From Cryomorphaceae bacterium (lineage in GTDB: Bacteria > Bacteroidota > Bacteroidia > Flavobacteriales > Schleiferiaceae): a stretch of DNA of 10,622 nucleotides. The stretch lies in contig DMDX01000162.1 in NCBI GenBank assembly GCA_003451355.1, forward strand, positions 1,395 through 12,016, given 5' to 3'. The translations under genes were made by a program, and so were the position numbers. Positions 7,585 to 10,622 of the stretch are shown in pieces. Numbering within the stretch: position 1 is the first letter of the stretch; each line of letters opens with the position of its first letter. The notes under the pieces are model-generated. The model was not told the DNA's origin. It did not search any database and saw nothing but the letters and a program-made list of their open reading frames with translations.

Positions 7585-7592
7585 CAAAACTA
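7585..7592 (-). promoter_or_regulatory. Candidate -7 promoter box for glnN
   Basis: The minus strand reads TAGTTTTG, matching TAnnTTTG at every fixed position, 22 nt before the glnN ATG. It would give a short leader of roughly 15-20 nt. A TTG at the usual 19-21 nt spacing is not evident (TTA is the nearest; a TTG occurs only 11 nt upstream). The surrounding gap is clearly AT-rich compared with the genes, as expected of a promoter region. Confidence 0.5.
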
Positions 7593-7628
7593 CCAAAAAT
7601 CCGCAACTAGCTATAATAAAACTATGAT

Positions 7629-7673
7629 TTTTTATCAACACCCCCTAAAATTAAGGGGGTAGTGTGATAAAAA
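7629..7673 (-). terminator. Long two-part hairpin after tatA, probable terminator
   Basis: TTTTTATCA (7629-7637) pairs perfectly with TGATAAAAA (7665-7673). Inside it ACCCCCT (7640-7646) pairs with AGGGGGT (7654-7660) around a 7-nt loop, leaving a small asymmetric internal loop. The outer stem abuts the tatA stop codon. On the minus strand the G-C stem is not followed at once by a U-run, though TTTTATTATA follows the outer stem. On the plus strand a run of seven T (7677-7683) follows, but no plus-strand gene ends here. A terminator or 3'-end-stabilising structure for secDF-tatA fits best. Confidence 0.6.
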
Positions 7674-7928
7674 CTATTTTTTTCGAGAAACAACCCCCTC
7701 AATATCGCTTTTAACCTCTTCGACCGCCTTCGAAACTTCTTTCATTTCAGGTTGGTCTTCGACCATCTTCGACATTTGCTGAGTAAGATCGGCCTGGGCA
7801 TTCTTTACGGTGCGAATACCCTTAGCGAGTGAACGCACAAAGCCGGGAAGCCGGTCTGGCCCAAAAAGCATCAGCACCGCGAAAAGCAGAATAACTACTT
7901 CTCCGGTGCTAATAAAGAGCATGGTCAT
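7674..7928 (-). CDS. tatA: Twin-arginine translocase subunit TatA
   Basis: Small membrane protein that assembles with TatC to export folded proteins bearing twin-arginine signals. The 84 residues show the whole TatA plan: a short N-terminal transmembrane helix (about 4-22, with polar E10 near its start), the FGP hinge (22-24), an amphipathic helix (about 25-45, DRLPGFVRSLAKGIRTVKNA) and a charged, probably disordered tail ending SRKK. Length and FGPDRLP favour TatA over TatB; Bacteroidota usually lack a separate TatB. Two in-frame ATGs are possible (7928 and 7922, MTMLF or MLF). The upstream one is used here because it lies 6 nt after the secDF stop; neither has a Shine-Dalgarno sequence. No tatC is in the window. 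The close spacing implies co-transcription with secDF. Confidence 0.93.
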   Translation of the reverse strand: MTMLFISTGEVVILLFAVLMLFGPDRLPGFVRSLAKGIRTVKNAQADLTQQMSKMVEDQPEMKEVSKAVEEVKSDIEGVVSRKK

Positions 7929-7934
7929 GGAATC

Positions 7935-10622
7935 TTACTTCTTCTTCGAGCTGTCGTAAAGCACTGGTGAGGCGATGAACAGCGACGAGTACGTACCGAC
8001 TACGATACCAAACAAGATGGCAAAAATGAATCCTCGAAGGACTTCACCACCCAAGAAGAAGATCACCAAGAGCACGACGATGGTCGTCATCGACGTGTTG
8101 AACGTACGGCTGAGCGTCGCATTCAAGGCGTTGTTAATGACTGTTTCGTCCGTGCGCGACCCCTTGTGTCCCGTAATGAACTCGCGAATACGGTCAAAGA
8201 CGACCACGGTATCGTTGAGCGAGTATCCAATTACCGTCAAAATGGCTGCAATAAAGGCCTGGTCAACCTCAAGCGAGAACGGCAGGATTCCGTCGAGTAG
8301 CGCGAAGGCTCCGAGGGTGATGACCACATCGTGCACCAATGCTACCACAGCGCCTAAAGAGTACTGCCAGCGGCTAAAGCGAACCAAGAGGTAGATAAAG
8401 ATTCCGAGGAGTGAGAACAGGATTGCCCACACCGCTGAATTGGCAATATCGTCGGCAACCGTTGGACCTACTTGGCGGTAGGCTACGATGCCCAGTCCAG
8501 CTTCTCCGGGATTGTCGAACTCGGCTTCAGCCGGAGCCGATGCGTAGAAATCTTTGACCCCGCTGTAGAGCTGAGCACGCAGCGATTCCTCGATGTCGGC
8601 ACCCGATTCCGCAACACGGTAGTTGGTTGTAATCACCACTTGGTCGGGCGTACCCAAGGTCTTCACAATTGGGGTGAACGACTTTCCGTTGGCGTCCACA
8701 AATACCTTGGACAAGCTCGAACTCACCTTTGACACCTCAACTGGTTGATCAAAACGAACTTGATAGGTGCGACCACCTTCAAAGTCCACACCGTAGCTCA
8801 GGCCCTTCGTAAAGAGGGCGACGATACTCACAACGAGTAGGGCCCCTGAGAACAAGTAGGCCTTCTTGCGGCCGGCCAAGAAGTTAAACTTGGTAGCTAC
8901 AAACCACTTCTCGGTAGCCTTAGATGAGAAGCTGAGGGTTCCACCTTTTGCTAAGCGCCACTCCACATAGAGACGGGTCACGAAGATGGCCGTAAAGAGC
9001 GACGACAGAATTCCGATAATCAACGTCGTGGCGAAGCCCTTGATGGGGCCGGTTCCGACCATAAATAGAATGATTGCGGTCAGCAATGTGGTCGCGTTGG
9101 CATCCAAGATGGCCCCGCGAGAGCCACTGTAGCCGTCGGCAACCGCGGTGCGCACATCCTTGCCTGCGGCGAGCTCTTCACGAATGCGGTCAAAGATGAG
9201 TACGTTGGCATCCACAGCCATACCAATGGTGAGTACGATACCCGCCATGCCCGGAAGGGTCAGTACCGCCGAAATGGCGTCAAGGATTCCGAAGATGAAA
9301 AACATGTTGACCAAGAGCGCCAGGTTGGCTGCAATGCCACCACCCGAGTAGTAGAACACCATGTAGGCGAAGACCACCAAGAAGGCGATCAAGAACGAGT
9401 TCATTGACGCAGAAATAGCCTCTTTACCAAGGCTTGGACCGACCACGTCGGCTTGGATGACGCGGGCAGGAACCGGAAGCTTACCAGCCTTCAGAACATT
9501 GGCCAAGTCAGACGCCTCGTCGAGGCTAAATCCGCCTTCGATTTGGGTACGTCCGCCTGAAATCTCGTTGATGACGCGCGGGTAGCTGTAGACCATGTTG
9601 TCCAGCACTACCGCCACGTGGCCCTTGGGATTCTTGGCGCTCTCTTCGGCGGTGATGCGCTGCCAAATCTGGGCTCCGTAGCCGTTCATGGCCATAGTGA
9701 CAATGGGGTTGTTGCCCTGGTCGAATTCGCGGCGCGCGTCAACGATGACGCCTCCGTCGATCTCTGGCTCCATAGTACGGTTGCCGTTGAGGGCAATCAA
9801 GAAGGTGATACCTGCTTTGGGGTCAGGGCGGGTCCACGCGAAGCGCACGTAGCGCTTGTCACCGGGGATCAAACTCTTTACCACATCGCTCTTGAGGTAG
9901 GCATTGATGGTTCCCGTATCGCGCGGAAGGGCGAATCCGATGATTGGTCCTTCGAGCGGAGTAAAGGTCTGTGGGTCAACGTTGAGCTGGAAAATATTCA
10001 GCAGCGGGTTGTGCTGAAGGGCGCTTGAGTCGGTCGAAGCTACAGCTGTCGATTCGGGGCTCGTTACATCGTCGGCATCAAGGGCGGTAGGCAAGTCGAT
10101 CGCCTTAGGCGCAGCGGCCTTCGTTGATGATTTGTTGGGATCGGGGACTACGGCACGAAGGCGCTCGTTGGCGTCAACCATAAACTGCATCCAGGCGGCT
10201 CCGTAGTCGGCACGCCAAAATTCGAGGCGGGCAGTAGACTGAAGCAGGCGCTGAACGCGAGCTGGATCTTTTACCCCGGGAAGCTCCACGAGAATGCGAC
10301 CCGTGTTGCCAAGGCGCTGAAGGTTGGGCTGTACGACTCCGAACTGGTCAATACGAGCCTTAAGTACGGTGTACACGTTCTGTACTGAAGCCTCGACATC
10401 TGAGCGAATGGCTGCTTGAACTTCTTCGTCCGTCGCATTGAACCCAAGGCGGTCCGACATGTCTTTGGTTCCGAAGAGGCCGGGATCACTCCACGACTTC
10501 GCGCCGCGTTTGCTATCTAATGCCTTGATGAACAGATCGATGTAGGCCTCGCCACTGTTCTCTTGCTCTGCATCGGCTGCAGCAAGTGCCGCGTTCAACG
10601 TCGAATCGTTGGGGTTGGCCGC
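7935..10622 (-). CDS. secDF: Protein translocase subunit SecDF (SecD-SecF fusion), N-terminus beyond the window
   Basis: Proton-motive-force-driven accessory of the SecYEG channel that pulls preproteins across the inner membrane. There are 895 codons in the window. The frame is open to the edge, so the TTG at 10598 is not the start; about 100 residues (first TM helix and start of the P1 domain) are missing. Numbered from that TTG: P1 motif LVELPGVKDPARVQRLL (103-119), a Bacteroidota-type insert with a Ser/Thr/Asp/Ala-rich stretch (about 150-200), then the SecD membrane domain (400-545) with GMAVDANVLIFDRIREE (459-475). A linker (546-576) leads to the SecF half: TM helix near 578-598, periplasmic P4-like domain and membrane domain (720-880) with IGYSLNDTVVVFDRIRE (790-806). 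D463, D796 and R831 (TLSRT) correspond to the charged residues known to be needed for proton transport in Thermus SecDF. The C-terminus is short and basic (KKK). tatA follows after 6 nt. Confidence 0.97.
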   Translation of the reverse strand, partial: AANPNDSTLNAALAAADAEQENSGEAYIDLFIKALDSKRGAKSWSDPGLFGTKDMSDRLGFNATDEEVQAAIRSDVEASVQNVYTVLKARIDQFGVVQPNLQRLGNTGRILVELPGVKDPARVQRLLQSTARLEFWRADYGAAWMQFMVDANERLRAVVPDPNKSSTKAAAPKAIDLPTALDADDVTSPESTAVASTDSSALQHNPLLNIFQLNVDPQTFTPLEGPIIGFALPRDTGTINAYLKSDVVKSLIPGDKRYVRFAWTRPDPKAGITFLIALNGNRTMEPEIDGGVIVDARREFDQGNNPIVTMAMNGYGAQIWQRITAEESAKNPKGHVAVVLDNMVYSYPRVINEISGGRTQIEGGFSLDEASDLANVLKAGKLPVPARVIQADVVGPSLGKEAISASMNSFLIAFLVVFAYMVFYYSGGGIAANLALLVNMFFIFGILDAISAVLTLPGMAGIVLTIGMAVDANVLIFDRIREELAAGKDVRTAVADGYSGSRGAILDANATTLLTAIILFMVGTGPIKGFATTLIIGILSSLFTAIFVTRLYVEWRLAKGGTLSFSSKATEKWFVATKFNFLAGRKKAYLFSGALLVVSIVALFTKGLSYGVDFEGGRTYQVRFDQPVEVSKVSSSLSKVFVDANGKSFTPIVKTLGTPDQVVITTNYRVAESGADIEESLRAQLYSGVKDFYASAPAEAEFDNPGEAGLGIVAYRQVGPTVADDIANSAVWAILFSLLGIFIYLLVRFSRWQYSLGAVVALVHDVVITLGAFALLDGILPFSLEVDQAFIAAILTVIGYSLNDTVVVFDRIREFITGHKGSRTDETVINNALNATLSRTFNTSMTTIVVLLVIFFLGGEVLRGFIFAILFGIVVGTYSSLFIASPVLYDSSKKK

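Noticed and set aside
10596..10598. TTG as a start codon for secDF
   Set aside because: The frame continues open to the window edge, and the missing first TM helix and start of P1 must lie upstream.

Overview
This is ordinary core-genome sequence from a member of the Bacteroidota, most likely a flavobacteria-like marine or freshwater lineage with a base composition that looks somewhat G+C-rich for that group (judged by eye). The evidence is a type III glutamine synthetase (GlnN), a fused SecDF with a long acidic Ser/Thr/Ala linker, the long (393-residue) PurM variant, a TPR/beta-propeller/carboxypeptidase-regulatory/OmpA outer-membrane protein, absent Shine-Dalgarno sequences, and promoter boxes of the Bacteroidota type (TAnnTTTG). 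All seven genes lie on the minus strand, so transcription runs from high to low coordinates. The window cuts the first gene (secDF) at its 5' end and the last (pyrF) at its 3' end.

Layout in the direction of transcription: (1) 10622-7674, secDF (N-terminus missing) followed after 6 nt by tatA, an apparent protein-export transcription unit ending in a long hairpin. (2) 7562-5373, glnN, a single-gene unit with an exact TAnnTTTG box upstream and a strong intrinsic terminator downstream. (3) 5257-2723, an 844-residue cell-envelope protein with a signal peptide, TPRs, a beta-propeller, a CRD fold, an OmpA peptidoglycan-binding domain and two C-terminal LysM-like repeats, followed by a perfect 12-bp hairpin terminator. 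(4) 2661-1, purM-prfA-pyrF, joined by two 4-nt ATGA stop/start overlaps, combining purine synthesis, translation termination and pyrimidine synthesis in one unit.

Each of the three intergenic gaps (about 60-115 nt) appears to hold the terminator of one unit and the promoter of the next. The most striking case is in front of purM, where the U-tract of the upstream terminator itself contains an exact TAnnTTTG box ending 5 nt before the purM ATG, which predicts a leaderless or nearly leaderless mRNA. No mobile element, CRISPR array, tRNA or rRNA, phage or defence gene was seen, and I found no convincing undescribed multi-gene system. The items most worth a second look are the terminator/promoter overlap, the OmpA-plus-tandem-LysM architecture and the secDF-tatA coupling.
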